Shown here: in pieces, positions 10,666 to 18,947 of the stretch | Layout of the letters: the number at the start of each line of letters is the position of its first letter | Numbering within the stretch: position 1 is the first letter of the stretch | Assembly: GCA_001714685.2 (NCBI GenBank) | Contig: MDTP02000058.1 | Location: 1-47,504, forward strand | DNA from: Methanosarcina sp. Ant1 | Lineage (GTDB): Archaea; Halobacteriota; Methanosarcinia; Methanosarcinales; Methanosarcinaceae | Direction: 5' to 3' | DNA: 47,504 nt | Notes under the pieces: generated by a model | The model's database searches: none | The model's input: only the letters and a program-made list of their open reading frames with translations | What the model was told of the DNA's origin: nothing | Program-made: the position numbers and the translations under genes

Positions 10666-11310
10666 ATGTCTGAAGCATGTTCAAGCGAAAATAAAGAAGT
10701 AAAGCAAATAGCTCCGTTTTCTGATGTTGCAAAGTTTCATGGGCACGTATGCCCAGGACTGACTATAGGTTATATGGCTGCCAAAACCGGCATAGAAGAG
10801 CTTTGTGTTGATAGAGATGTTGATGAAGAACTTGTGACAATTGTGGAAAATGATGCATGTGGAGTTGATGCAGTACAGGTTATCACGGGCTGCACTATTG
10901 GCAAAGGTAACCTGATCTTCAAAGATTATGGGAAACAGGCCTTCACTTTCATATGCAGAGATAGCGGTAAAGCTGTCAGGGTGGTATTAAAAGCCAGTTT
11001 TAACATCGATGCTCTTGATCCGGAGTTAGGCGAGCTTCGTCCCAAAGTAATGTCAGGTACAGCTACCGAATCTGAAATACCAGAGTTTAGAAAACGTATG
11101 AACTGTGTATCGGAATTAATGAGAGAAACACCGGCTGAAAAAATGTTCGAAATAAAACATGTCAGTGTGGAAATCCCTCAAAAAGCCAGGATATTCAACT
11201 CGGTAAAGTGCACAAAATGTGAGGAAATGGTTGCAGAATCCCGTGCTAGAGTGCAGAATGGAGAGCTGGTATGTATATCCTGTTATGATGAATATACCAG
11301 AGGATGGTGA
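10666..11310 (+). CDS. FmdE-family protein with C-terminal zinc ribbon
   Basis: A protein of about 214 residues. The N-terminal FmdE domain starts with FHGHVCPGLTIGY and also has NDACGVDAVQVITGCTIGKGN, both hallmarks of the family. The C-terminus has CTKCEEM...GELVCISCYDEY, a four-cysteine zinc ribbon. FmdE-like genes are often linked to molybdenum formylmethanofuran dehydrogenase, but no fmd/fwd genes are here and the exact role is unproven. I prefer the ATG at 10666 because GTGAT, complementary to the 16S rRNA end, lies just upstream; a GTG at 10657 is possible. The gene stands alone. Confidence 0.85.
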   Translation: MSEACSSENKEVKQIAPFSDVAKFHGHVCPGLTIGYMAAKTGIEELCVDRDVDEELVTIVENDACGVDAVQVITGCTIGKGNLIFKDYGKQAFTFICRDSGKAVRVVLKASFNIDALDPELGELRPKVMSGTATESEIPEFRKRMNCVSELMRETPAEKMFEIKHVSVEIPQKARIFNSVKCTKCEEMVAESRARVQNGELVCISCYDEYTRGW

Positions 11311-11680
11311 GTAAGGATAAAACGGAGTGAAAAAGAGTAATTCCACTCCTCTTCTCTCTTTTCATTATAAGTGTTCTAATTTGTTCTGCTTTTAACCACA
11401 CAGACCGCAGCTGCAGAAAGTGTCGGCGAGGAATGAAACGGTTCGCAAAATGACCTAGGGTGAAAGCAATGATGGGGGATTTAGTTCGCGTCTGACATTT
11501 TATTCTTAGATCTCTGTTGTGTAATAACTGGTTTCTGTTTTGATGCGTGTTCTGGACAGAATACAGGGAGTTTCATTAATAAAGACATAACTAAAAAATA
11601 GAATCACAGAGTCTACTGTACTTAATTTTGCACATCAAAGGCATAAGTCCCAATAATTGGAATTTCATTAGAAGCCAGAG
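11311..11680. other. Intergenic region after the FmdE-like gene
   Basis: I see no gene in this stretch. A T-rich run with ctcctcttctctctttt directly after the FmdE-like stop (near 11345-11361) could act as an archaeal oligo-T terminator. It ends at an inverted-repeat element. Confidence 0.35.
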
Positions 11681-11933
11681 CTAGTGTATAGATTCCAAAA
11701 TCAATACATAATTCAGTAGCCAATTGCAGTTATGAACACAAAATTTAGTCCAACAGCATTCGAGATTCATTAAGCACTGAAAGCACATACGGGCACGAAA
11801 AACCCAATCAAGATGCTATAACTGCGGAAAACGCGGAAAGCGCAGAAGGATTGTGCCCGTGGGTTCTTAATTCTGTTTCTTCCGTGGTTTTCAAAAATTT
11901 ATTTTTTCACATATTTTGGAATCGATGTACTAG
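11681..11933. mobile_element. 253-bp MITE, copy 1
   Basis: The terminal inverted repeats are CTAGTGTATAGATTCCAAAA and, inverted, CTAGTACATCGATTCCAAAA. The interior is the reverse complement of the copy at 25149-25413, sharing for example ttcataactgcaattggctactgaattatg and the gaaaaccacgga / cgctttccgcgttttccg blocks. There is no coding capacity. It lies directly beside a degraded IS4-like transposase. Confidence 0.75.
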
Positions 11934-11950
11934 TAAAGTCTATATCTTCT

Positions 11951-12306
11951 TCAACTGCGGATTCTTCCCAGTATCAAATAACCCATTTTCAAAGTCCTTG
12001 CATTTATAGCTACGATTACGGTACTCAGACTAATGAGAACTGCGCCCATACATTGATGAAGAAACTCAACAAGTTCTGGAGTGAAACGAAAGTACCAGTT
12101 ACTGTCACTTAACTTGGTTTTTGATTCTTTTTCATATTGGCGTTTTAGGCTTGCGAGTGTACTCGGAAGGCGTACACCGAAGCTAGTAATTAAAACCCAA
12201 AAAATGATATTGGGATCGATTTTACGTTCCAGTTTAATAAGATCGGTCTCTCTAGCAGTTTCCCTTAGCCATCCTTCGGGAAACATTTTTCGGAGAAGAT
12301 CTTAGA
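11951..12306 (-). pseudogene. IS4-like transposase, N-terminal remnant
   Basis: The minus-strand frame contains EGWLRETARETDLIKLERKIDP, FGVRLPSTLASLKRQYE and SNWYFRFTPELVEFLHQC. I recognise these as the N-terminus of IS4-type DDE transposases common in Methanosarcina. The frame then becomes unrelated and ends at 11951. Traces of the native upstream residues (LLSKIF) lie just before the first ATG at 12286 but out of frame. The DDE catalytic part is absent, so it cannot be active. Confidence 0.6.
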
Positions 12307-12359
12307 GAGCAGATTTAGAATGAATCCTAAAATAAATGAAAAAAAATTAGTTACGCTTT

Positions 12360-12593
12360 TTAGGCGGGGATCCCAATGTAAATTTTATGAAGTTCCTTGG
12401 CTATATCCTCCGCGCTATTGTATTTCTTGTCTGGAAGCATGCCAAGTTCCCGCAGTATATCCTGGATTGCTTCACTCTTCCTTTCTTGCTCAATAATGTC
12501 GTTCCTGGTTACAGGAAAATCCATATTTTTTAATATTTCCTGAATTTCCATAGGAAGATCTTTAATACTTCCGCCTTTACTCTCAGTTTCCAT
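12360..12593 (-). CDS. Small DUF2795-like protein
   Basis: A protein of 77 residues. The pattern ILKNMDFPVTRNDIIEQ...LRELGMLPDKKYNSAEDIAKEL resembles DUF2795, with its L-x-x-hydrophobic-D-F/Y-P-hydrophobic-x-K/R-x-D and LPD-x-x-Y motifs. The function of that family is not known. The start at 12593 is favoured by GGTGA 5 nt upstream; a GTG at 12602 is possible. There is no operon partner. The AT-rich region between it and nikR is filled with repeats. Confidence 0.6.
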   Translation of the reverse strand: METESKGGSIKDLPMEIQEILKNMDFPVTRNDIIEQERKSEAIQDILRELGMLPDKKYNSAEDIAKELHKIYIGIPA

Positions 12594-12829
12594 GATATTC
12601 ACCCTTTACTTTTGTTTTGTCTCCTTTAAATTCCTTGGCAACATCTGCAGTGTTTGTATACTCCTTTTCCGGAGATAGTTACATCTAATTTCAAGTATAG
12701 TTACTGTGGTTTCTATCCTTGTCTCTTTTGTCCTCCTTTCTTTGTCATTCTTTCCTTGTCTCCACCATTGTTCTTGTTCCATCGGCAGAGCCTGCGCTTA
12801 CTGCTGCAGCTGTCACTGACATTAGGAAA

Positions 12830-13055
12830 AGAAGAAGACCAGACTTTCCTTGCTCCTCCCCTGCACCCTGACTCCCTACCCACCTTACAGGTGAAGAATT
12901 CCCGGAGTTGAATGTGCCATACACATTTTAGGAGACGTATCTGTTTTGACTTCTTTCGGTAAACATAATATGTTGAACTTGTATTTAATACTTTTCTTAA
13001 TCTACATAATATTTAATGTTACTATTATTATAATTTGTATAACTTTCTAGGAGAA
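12830..13055 (+). repeat. Dispersed hairpin repeat, copy B
   Basis: The copy contains gaccagactttccttgctc, the small stem CACCT-tac-AGGTG (12881-12893), GAAGAATTCCCGG, AGGAGACG, then tatttaatacttttcttaat and the AT-rich tail. It is the most degenerate stem of the family, with a three-base loop, but it keeps full pairing. Confidence 0.65.
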
Positions 13056-13192
13056 AATATGTTCCTTCGGAAATTTTTAATAAACATCCAGATCAGGCTT
13101 AAGCAGAATCAAAAACCTTCATTAACCCCTATTTTTATGTAACTCTCAAATCAGATCCTGATACTCTATATCAGTTCTTTTACTAAATGCTC

Positions 13193-13508
13193 ATTTGATT
13201 GACTCAAAAAAGTCCAAAAATATTCGCATTTTTCAGGAGACGTGCCAGAAAAGATTTAATTGAGTAGAGGTCCAAAACTTTTCTCGCTCTTCCCTTGCAC
13301 ATGAAACCCCTCACCTGTCTGCTTTTACAGGCGAGGATATCCAGCGTTGCGAGTTCTTTCTATAGATCTAGGAGGCGTTTTTTGTTTTTGTGTCTGTTCG
13401 TACAGACATCTGTATGTATGATTAGCTTCTATTTAACACTTTTCATTAATTTTATAACATTTAATAATATTAATATTTAAAATTATGTTACTAAATTGAA
13501 GGATATTA
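13193..13508 (+). repeat. Dispersed hairpin repeat, copy C
   Basis: It starts with gattgactcaaaaaagtcc. The stem CCTCACCTGT/ACAGGCGAGG (13309-13318 with 13327-13336, one mismatch) is followed by ATCCAGCGTTGCGAG, AGGAGGCG, a T-rich run, tgtctgttcgtacagaca and the AT-rich tail ending ttactaaattgaaggat. About 70 bp of its 5' part is nearly identical to copy E, and copy D follows it in tandem. Confidence 0.8.
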
Positions 13509-13530
13509 GTTCGTGTTTGTGAGTTATTAA

Positions 13531-13872
13531 ACAGTCAACCGGCCAAACCGATTAACCTTAAAAGCCCAAAAACGCTGGCATCTTCAAGGTGATATGAAAG
13601 AAAGGATTTCAGAAAAGATTTAATTGAGCAGAGGGCTAGAACCTTTCTTGCTCTGTACTTGCACCTGAAACTCCCCACCTCCTGCACTTAGAGGTGAGAA
13701 ATTCCAGCATTGCAAGTTCAAGTAACAAATTTAGGAAACGTTTTTTGTTTTTGTGTCTGTTCGCATAGACATATGTATGTATGGTGAGCTTCTATTTAAT
13801 ACTTTTTGTTAATTTCATAATATTTAATGTTATTATATTTAATATTTATATTACTCAATCGAAGGAGATTGG
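13531..13872 (+). repeat. Dispersed hairpin repeat, copy D
   Basis: It starts with cagtcaaccggccaaaccgatt. The stem is CACCTC/GAGGTG (13676-13681 with 13691-13696), where copies A and C use CACCTG pairs. It is followed by GAAATTCCAGCATTGC, AGGAAACG, a T-rich run, tgtctgttcg and tatttaatactttttgttaat. It sits about 360 bp downstream of the same position in copy C. Confidence 0.8.
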
Positions 13873-13884
13873 ATCATATCCGTG

Positions 13885-14040
13885 GGTTCTTGGAATTGAT
13901 TCGCTCGGTCAAATTGATTAACTCCGCAGAACTTCCAAAAACATTTACATTGTTAAGTAGACATACTAGAAAATATTTAATTAAGCACAAGGCCGGAATT
14001 TTTTTCCTGGCCAAGTCCCTACACCCGATATCCACAGATG
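13885..14040 (+). repeat. Partial dispersed repeat (5' part only)
   Basis: ctcggtcaaattgattaactcc, aaatatttaattaagcacaagg and ttttttcctggccaagtccctacacc match the 5' half of copies C and D at a spacing of about 360 bp. The hairpin and the AT-rich tail are not recognisable. It ends about 190 bp before the nikR half-site. Confidence 0.5.
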
Positions 14041-14232
14041 TACACAGATGTAGAATTCATTTGCCAATTTTCCCACTGTTATTCATTAAAGGGGGGATGA
14101 GTTTTTAAGTTACATTCATATTGGGAGAACAAGAAATATTTTTTTGACACTTGCGGGGAGTAAGTTTATACTGACGACGTTTTTCGATAAAATGCTTCGA
14201 AGTGTCATCATAAAATTAATTATATATATTTA

Positions 14233-14241
14233 TTAGTAACA
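14233..14241 (+). promoter_or_regulatory. TTAGTAACA half-site upstream of nikR
   Basis: The 9-mer TTAGTAACA equals the right arm of the inverted repeat upstream of the opp operon (36572-36597). It lies about 127 bp before the nikR start, next to TATA-like tatatatatt. It is only a half-site, so evidence for autoregulation is weak. Confidence 0.3.
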
Positions 14242-14367
14242 TCTAATATTCTTAACTGTACTCAACTTTTTTAATATAAATTATTAAGTAAGAAAAACAT
14301 ATATAGTAATACGTACATTAAGCCGAATATTATTTTGGCGATAAATATAAGATTAACTGGTGATACG

Positions 14368-14790
14368 ATGGAAACAGAACTTATGAGGATAGGAGTTTCC
14401 CTTCCGGACAACCTTCTGGGTAAATTTGATGAGATTATCGAAAAAAGAGGTTATTCTTCTCGTTCGGAAGGCATAAGGGACGCCATCAGGAGTTATATTT
14501 CTTATTACGAATGGATGGGTGATATTAAAGGCAATCGTGTTGGAACAGTTGCTGTCGTTTACGACCACACAAAACGAGGTCTATCAAATGCCCTTGGAGA
14601 TATCCAGCACCATTATTCTCACCTGATAAAGTCCTCAGTGCATATCCACCTCGATCATGACAACTGCTTTGAAGTGATTGTTCTGGAAGGAGAAGGCGAA
14701 GAAATTAAAGAGATTGCAGAAGCTATAATGGCTCTCAAAGGAGTAAAATCTTCAAAACTCACGACTGTAGCATCAAACGAAAAGATGTGA
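14368..14790 (+). CDS. nikR: Nickel-responsive ribbon-helix-helix regulator NikR
   Basis: A protein of 140 residues, normal for NikR. The N-terminal ribbon-helix-helix is [22 protein letters not shown]...[11 protein letters not shown]. The C-terminal ACT-like domain carries the nickel site: His in the IQHHYSH segment, then HIHLDHDNC, which matches the His-x-His...Cys ligands of E. coli NikR (His76, His87, His89, Cys95). The ATG at 14368 is chosen because GGTGAT lies 5 nt upstream and it starts at the conserved region; an upstream TTG at 14335 is less likely. It is monocistronic and surrounded by repeats. It probably represses the nickel uptake genes to the right when nickel is sufficient; this is inferred from the family and from gene content. 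Confidence 0.92.
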   Translation: METELMRIGVSLPDNLLGKFDEIIEKRGYSSRSEGIRDAIRSYISYYEWMGDIKGNRVGTVAVVYDHTKRGLSNALGDIQHHYSHLIKSSVHIHLDHDNCFEVIVLEGEGEEIKEIAEAIMALKGVKSSKLTTVASNEKM

Positions 14791-15726
14791 CCCTTTCAGA
14801 TAAGGATGTGAATCAAATTCGGAGCATTGAGGAAGTCAAACTTGATAAGTAGGTTAAATTTCTCTTGATCTCTCCATTAATTTTCTCCAAAGTGTCTTTC
14901 AATATGCTTAAAGAGGAGGATATCGAATTAGGTAAGATCATATATCTGGAAACTTCGTTCTTTTCGCTAGCCGCGCAGCTTTTTTCTTTTAAAAATTAAA
15001 GATGATAAAAAAGTGCTGAATGCTTCTTTCCGTAGACTCCACAAGGACATATAAGCAGAGTCTCAGGATTTCCATTGCTTTGAGAATCCTAAGTAAGGCA
15101 CAGAGTATGTAAGCACCTTGAACTAGCCACTATTTCTTCCACATCTCCATTCATTGCCGTATAAATGCAAGTCAAGAGCAACTAGTTTTGTTTATCCATA
15201 TTATAGAGTCGATCTACGAGACTTATATAAACTGATTCACTCAGTCAAACAAATTGACTCAAAAAAGTCCAAAAATATTCGCATTTTTCAGGAGACGTGC
15301 CAGAAAAGATTTAATTGAGTAGAGGGACGAACTTTTCTTGCTCTGCCCTTGCACTGAAATTCCTCATTTGCCTGCACTTACAAGTGAGAAATTCCATCAT
15401 TGCAAGTTCGATACATAGATCTCGGAGGCGTTTATGTTCTTGAGTCTATTTGGAAGACATCTGAATGTATAATTAACTTACATTTAATACTTTACATATA
15501 TTCATCGTATTTAATAATACTAAGGAATGACGAAAATATAATTTCAAGCATTTCTGTAACCGATATTGTCTTTGATGATTATTTTGGGAAATGGAATACA
15601 GAGCCATTCACGAATGGAAACTTGAAGTTATTTTTAAACCATTCCTAAACTAAAAAATAGTATTACAAAAAAGAAGGAAATTTACCGCCTTAAAAAAAGA
15701 TGACGTCCTAATTTTTACTTTTAATC
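14791..15726. other. Gene-free region after nikR
   Basis: No gene is supported. It holds dispersed repeat copy E at 15229-15526. The part from 14800 to 15228 shows no recognisable structure. A plus-strand frame of 82 codons across 15400-15648 lies mostly in the repeat and is not called. Confidence 0.45.
15229..15526 (+). repeat. Dispersed hairpin repeat, copy E
   Basis: It has cagtcaaacaaattgactc, about 70 bp nearly identical to copy C, the stem CTCATTTG/CAAGTGAG (15363-15370 with 15381-15388, one wobble pair), GAAATTCCATCATTGCAAG, GGAGGCG and the tail acatttaatacttt. The stem again differs in sequence but keeps pairing. Confidence 0.8.
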
Positions 15727-15886
15727 GAGAGCGTCGTAAAAGTCTATTTGATTCTACAAATAGGATAAATTGATCCTTAATAAGGTAGCAATTGCCTGAA
15801 TTTAATGTAAAAATTTTATATCCATATTTAAAGTCAACGTTCAGATTATCCAATTGTAGAATTGCTTTGACTTTTACGACGCTCTC
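15727..15886. mobile_element. 160-bp MITE, copy 1
   Basis: The terminal inverted repeats are GAGAGCGTCGTAAAAGTC and its complement. It is nearly identical in length and sequence to the copy at 47083-47242. A 5-bp direct repeat TAATC flanks it (15722-15726 and 15887-15891). It has no coding capacity. Confidence 0.85.
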
Positions 15887-15945
15887 TAATCAGAGAAATC
15901 AATTAAATTTTAATTTCATTGAAATAATTTCTTCATTAATGAGAG

Positions 15946-16104
15946 ATGGAAACAAAAAAAAATAAGTCAATAATAAAAACGATATTTGAAGGCAATATAC
16001 TAATTCCTTTGCCGAAAGTATTACTTGAAAATCGATATCATTCTATGTTATTTCGAGCTTATCTCATAACTCTAAATTTGCTTTTTTGGAATCTTGTCTT
16101 TTGA
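15946..16104 (+). CDS. Small uncertain ORF (52 codons)
   Basis: An ATG frame starts METKKNKSIIKTIFEGNIL and ends in a hydrophobic stretch LITLNLLFWNLVF. I recognise no family. There is no good Shine-Dalgarno and it may be chance or a remnant. It lies beside the 160-bp element. Confidence 0.15.
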   Translation: METKKNKSIIKTIFEGNILIPLPKVLLENRYHSMLFRAYLITLNLLFWNLVF

Positions 16105-16202
16105 GTAACCAATTGAGTTTTTGATTATCAATACAATCCTGAAACTTGTTAATGATTAAAATTAAAGGAATTTTGGAAGGCTAATTGAGGTGTTGGAAGT
16201 TT

Positions 16203-17024
16203 TCACTTTCTTTTCAAAAACACAACTGTATTATTAACCGGAGGTTCTGGCTGAATTCTAAGGTGTTCTTCAAATTCGGCAGGCAGTTCAAAGAGAATAC
16301 TGCCATCCAGTATCTTCCTAAATCCTTTTTCATAGAGACGGTAGGAAACTTTACTTCCTTTGGGCAGAACTTTTGCTAGGTGTTCAAAGATCTCTTTTTT
16401 GGGTTCGGCCTGGGCAGCGACCATGTAAAGCTTAATGCTGGTTTCGAGAGAAATGCAGAAGTGGTTTCCTTCTATTATCCTGATGCTTTTGGAAAGCCCT
16501 AGTTTGGAAATAACCTCTCTGGAGAGACTTGCCCTTTTTCCGTCCTGCTCAATTCCTATTCCTTGAACACAGTGCTCGTGGCAGAGCGTTATCAGACTTA
16601 GAGGAAGAGGGCCGCTGCCAAGAAACAAAACGCATTCTTTTTGTTTCAGGCCGGAACCTGTATATTCGGTCCTTGCAAGCTGCAGATAGTTTGGATAAAA
16701 TGTAAAATTCTTGAGGGTTTCCCACGGATTCCGGCTTGCGAGTAGGCTTTTTGCTTTTTCGACCTCAAGTTTTAGATTGTATAAAAACCGAAAGTTAGAA
16801 ATTGAAATCAGTAAATAGTCAAATCCCGGACTTTTGAGGATCGTCTCTATAGATTTTTCATCTACTTCAAGGGCAGCGAGTTCGTCCAGCCTTTCAAAGG
16901 CTGCCTGCAGTTTGACCGAGGAGCTCTCCAAAATCTCCTCCTCCTTAATATCCCTTACAAGAGCATGGATCTGCCAAAGTTCTGTAATTAAAGGCAGAGC
17001 TTCGTTTTTTAAGATGTTACTCAC
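16203..17024 (-). CDS. Nicotianamine synthase-like protein (second of pair)
   Basis: A protein of 273 residues if it starts at the GTG at 17024, which overlaps the stop of the preceding gene by 8 nt (GTGAGTAA); an ATG at 17075 inside that gene is the alternative. The fold matches nicotianamine synthase: a helical N-terminus, NPWETLKNFTFYPNYLQLARTEY, a SAM-binding segment VLFLGSGPLPLS, GIGIEQDGKRASLSREV and a late VSYRLYEKGFR. The archaeal enzyme of Methanothermobacter joins aminocarboxypropyl units from SAM into thermonicotianamine, a metal chelator. The segment equivalent to FIGCGPLPVTL in its neighbour is kept. Its substrate may differ from its neighbour's, since the two proteins are only moderately similar. 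It is probably cytoplasmic and co-transcribed with the gene at 17017. Confidence 0.75.
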   Translation of the reverse strand: MSNILKNEALPLITELWQIHALVRDIKEEEILESSSVKLQAAFERLDELAALEVDEKSIETILKSPGFDYLLISISNFRFLYNLKLEVEKAKSLLASRNPWETLKNFTFYPNYLQLARTEYTGSGLKQKECVLFLGSGPLPLSLITLCHEHCVQGIGIEQDGKRASLSREVISKLGLSKSIRIIEGNHFCISLETSIKLYMVAAQAEPKKEIFEHLAKVLPKGSKVSYRLYEKGFRKILDGSILFELPAEFEEHLRIQPEPPVNNTVVFLKRK

Positions 17025-17889
17025 ACTCCAGGAAGACGAGGGTGTTGTTTGCCCCACCTGTGGGAGGGATTTCACTTATTTTCTGAAAACCTCTGGAATG
17101 CTCAGGCCGGACAGGCCAGTAGAGCAGCTGTCTCATGCCTGTATAGTTACGGTAGCACACAGAAATGAGCTTTTTCGACTCTGATTTTCTTCTTTTTATT
17201 ATATTATGGAGGTTCTGGAATATTCGCGCTTTCGGTTCAGCAAGCCCTGCTATGAGCACAGAGTCCCATTCAAGTTCTGCGAGTACGGTTTCATCCCCCT
17301 CGACAATAATGATTTCTTTTTCAAGACCAAAGTGCTTTACACATCTTTTTGCCAGAGTCACTGCTTCGGGATCCTTGTCTATGCCTATGCAGCGAATGCC
17401 ATATAATTTACTGAAAAGCAGCAGAGTAACAGGAAGGGGACCGCAGCCTATAAAAGCCAGCACTTCAATTCGGGGGGAATTCCGGACATGGACATTGATC
17501 AGATTTTCGTATCTCGGATATAGGGGAAAAGATTCCAGCATTTTCCAGGGGTTCTCATGGTTCAGGATTTTTCGTGCAAGCTGGGTCTCATGCAGGCTGA
17601 AAAAACTACTGTAACTGGAGTGGACTGCAGGAAGTAAGGACTGGATCACCGGGTCTCGAAGAACAAACTCACACATTTCATTGTCAACATCCAGATGCCC
17701 GAGTGTATCTAATTCAGAAAAGATCTCATAGAGTTCTTCCAGACTTGACTCTGCCATTGTAGTCAAATCAAATTCGTTAATTTTATTATAAAAGTGTAGC
17801 ATCTGGGATCTTATCTCGTATAGTTGCTTCCCATAATCTTGAAATAAGGCTGGAAAATTATTGCTTTCAACAATCTGTGCATTATTCAT
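17017..17889 (-). CDS. Nicotianamine synthase-like protein (first of pair)
   Basis: A protein of 290 residues. Family blocks include NHENPWKMLESFPLYPRYENLI, the SAM-binding motif VLAFIGCGPLPVTLLLFSK, RCIGIDKDPEAVTLAKRCV and a C-terminal KLISVCYRNYTGMRQLLYWPV. The layout is the same as in archaeal nicotianamine synthase and the related bacterial CntL used in staphylopine synthesis. I see no opine dehydrogenase (CntM) or histidine racemase (CntK) nearby, so a staphylopine-type end product is not supported. Proposed role: forming a nicotianamine-like nickel/cobalt chelator. Upstream are TTAGTTACA at 17906 and TATA-like sequence, shared with the opp operon candidate operator. Confidence 0.78.
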   Translation of the reverse strand: MNNAQIVESNNFPALFQDYGKQLYEIRSQMLHFYNKINEFDLTTMAESSLEELYEIFSELDTLGHLDVDNEMCEFVLRDPVIQSLLPAVHSSYSSFFSLHETQLARKILNHENPWKMLESFPLYPRYENLINVHVRNSPRIEVLAFIGCGPLPVTLLLFSKLYGIRCIGIDKDPEAVTLAKRCVKHFGLEKEIIIVEGDETVLAELEWDSVLIAGLAEPKARIFQNLHNIIKRRKSESKKLISVCYRNYTGMRQLLYWPVRPEHSRGFQKISEIPPTGGANNTLVFLECE

Positions 17890-17905
17890 ACCATTATATC
17901 CCCTG

Positions 17906-17914
17906 TTAGTTACA
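17906..17914. promoter_or_regulatory. TTAGTTACA half-site before the nicotianamine-synthase pair
   Basis: On the minus strand this is TGTAACTAA, identical to the left arm of the inverted repeat upstream of the opp operon. It lies about 17 bp before the start at 17889, near the likely promoter, and is itself within CTGT-N5-ACAG. Confidence 0.35.
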
Positions 17915-18194
17915 GTTATAATATTATTATATTTCTATAACCAAATTTTAATAATTCTTTTTTCAGGGGATCATAATTAAAGTTTATGATTTTTATAGAA
18001 AAGTGTGTATAAAATAAGATTTCGTATATGGCAAATCAAAAATAAGATAACAAACGTAAGAAGGCTTAGCAACAACCTTCAGTATGGTATGAAAACAAAA
18101 AAAAGATAATTGTTAACACCGAGAATAAATGTATGTTGCGGCATCTTCTGGGAAAATCCAACCCAAAAAATGCCGGGACCAAAGAGACTTATTC
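17915..18194. other. Intergenic region upstream of the nicotianamine-synthase pair
   Basis: This AT-rich stretch contains tataatattattatatttctataa (17917-17941), a probable promoter for the leftward pair. I see no gene. Confidence 0.4.
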
Positions 18195-18947
18195 TTACTC
18201 TTTCTGTCCCGAGATCAGAAAAATAGAGTTACTCCCGAGAAGCCTCTGCGGAAATGATTGCCTACTTTTTTTAAATTTCTGCACCTCCATGAGAGGATTA
18301 ACTGCAGTGTTTACAAATCCGGTTTCAGAAAAGAGGAGAGAAGCATTCTTTGAACTTATTTCCTCATAGAGAGGAAGAGAATTTCTGATTGGTCCATAAC
18401 AATCCTTGAAAATCTTTGAGCTTTGATTTTTTTTAACAAAAATATTTGTCCATTCAGAGACCACCCTTTTGATTCGTCTAGCTGGATGTGGACTAAACCA
18501 ATCTCCATCTATGGCAAAAATCCGTCCTCCGGATTTAAGGACCCTCTTCCATTCCCTAGCAGCACAGGAAGGTTGCGGAAGGGTCCATAGTAGGAATTTA
18601 TTTACGACTAGGTCGAAAGAGCTGTCCTCAAAAGGCAGTTTTTCCGCATCTCCATGAAAAAAATCAATTTCAAGACCCATATTCTCTGCATTGTGCTTTG
18701 CTTTCTCTAGCATGCTTTCTGAAAGATCCACACCTGTTACCTTATGCCCCATCTCAGCAAAAAGGAGGGCGAGAAAACCAGCGCCTGTTCCCACGTCCAG
18801 TACTTTCAAACTCTCATGGGAAGACAGGGAATTTTCAAATATTTGCTTCCACACAGTGCGTTCTTCTTCATCAAATCCATTTACCCCGTTTTTGTAAGTT
18901 GAAGACCTTATATTCCAGTAGTCGGCTATAACTTTCTTGCAGTCTAT
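18195..18947 (-). CDS. SAM-dependent methyltransferase with apparent ATA start
   Basis: A class I methyltransferase of about 250 residues. Motif I is VLDVGTGAGFLALLF, then GVDLSESMLEKA, and the segment LLWTLPQPSCAAREWKRVLKSGGR is shared with the two methyltransferases of the opp operon (RHLLWTLPHPDTA), so the three are paralogs. The first usual start codon is GTG at 18854. The conserved N-terminus (IADYWNIRSSTYKNGVNGFDEEER) continues in frame upstream to an ATA at 18945-18947, preceded by GGAGGA at 7-nt spacing. No ATG, GTG or TTG exists in that stretch before a stop. The gene may have lost its ATG or initiate at ATA; otherwise a shortened protein starts at 18854. The substrate is unknown. 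Confidence 0.75.
   Translation of the reverse strand: MDCKKVIADYWNIRSSTYKNGVNGFDEEERTVWKQIFENSLSSHESLKVLDVGTGAGFLALLFAEMGHKVTGVDLSESMLEKAKHNAENMGLEIDFFHGDAEKLPFEDSSFDLVVNKFLLWTLPQPSCAAREWKRVLKSGGRIFAIDGDWFSPHPARRIKRVVSEWTNIFVKKNQSSKIFKDCYGPIRNSLPLYEEISSKNASLLFSETGFVNTAVNPLMEVQKFKKSRQSFPQRLLGSNSIFLISGQKE

Noticed and set aside
13193-14040. Tandem repeats as a possible CRISPR array
   Set aside because: The units are about 360 bp with long conserved parts, not 24-37-bp repeats with unique spacers, and there are no cas genes.
13827-14108. 93-codon plus-strand ORF
   Set aside because: It lies in the repeat array and follows repeat sequence in frame by chance.
14335-14367. TTG start of nikR at 14335
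   Set aside because: The Shine-Dalgarno GGTGAT and family conservation fit the ATG at 14368.
15650-15853. 67-codon minus-strand ORF
   Set aside because: It lies within the 160-bp MITE.
17165-17614. 149-codon plus-strand ORF
   Set aside because: It is a shadow of the nicotianamine-synthase-like gene on the other strand.
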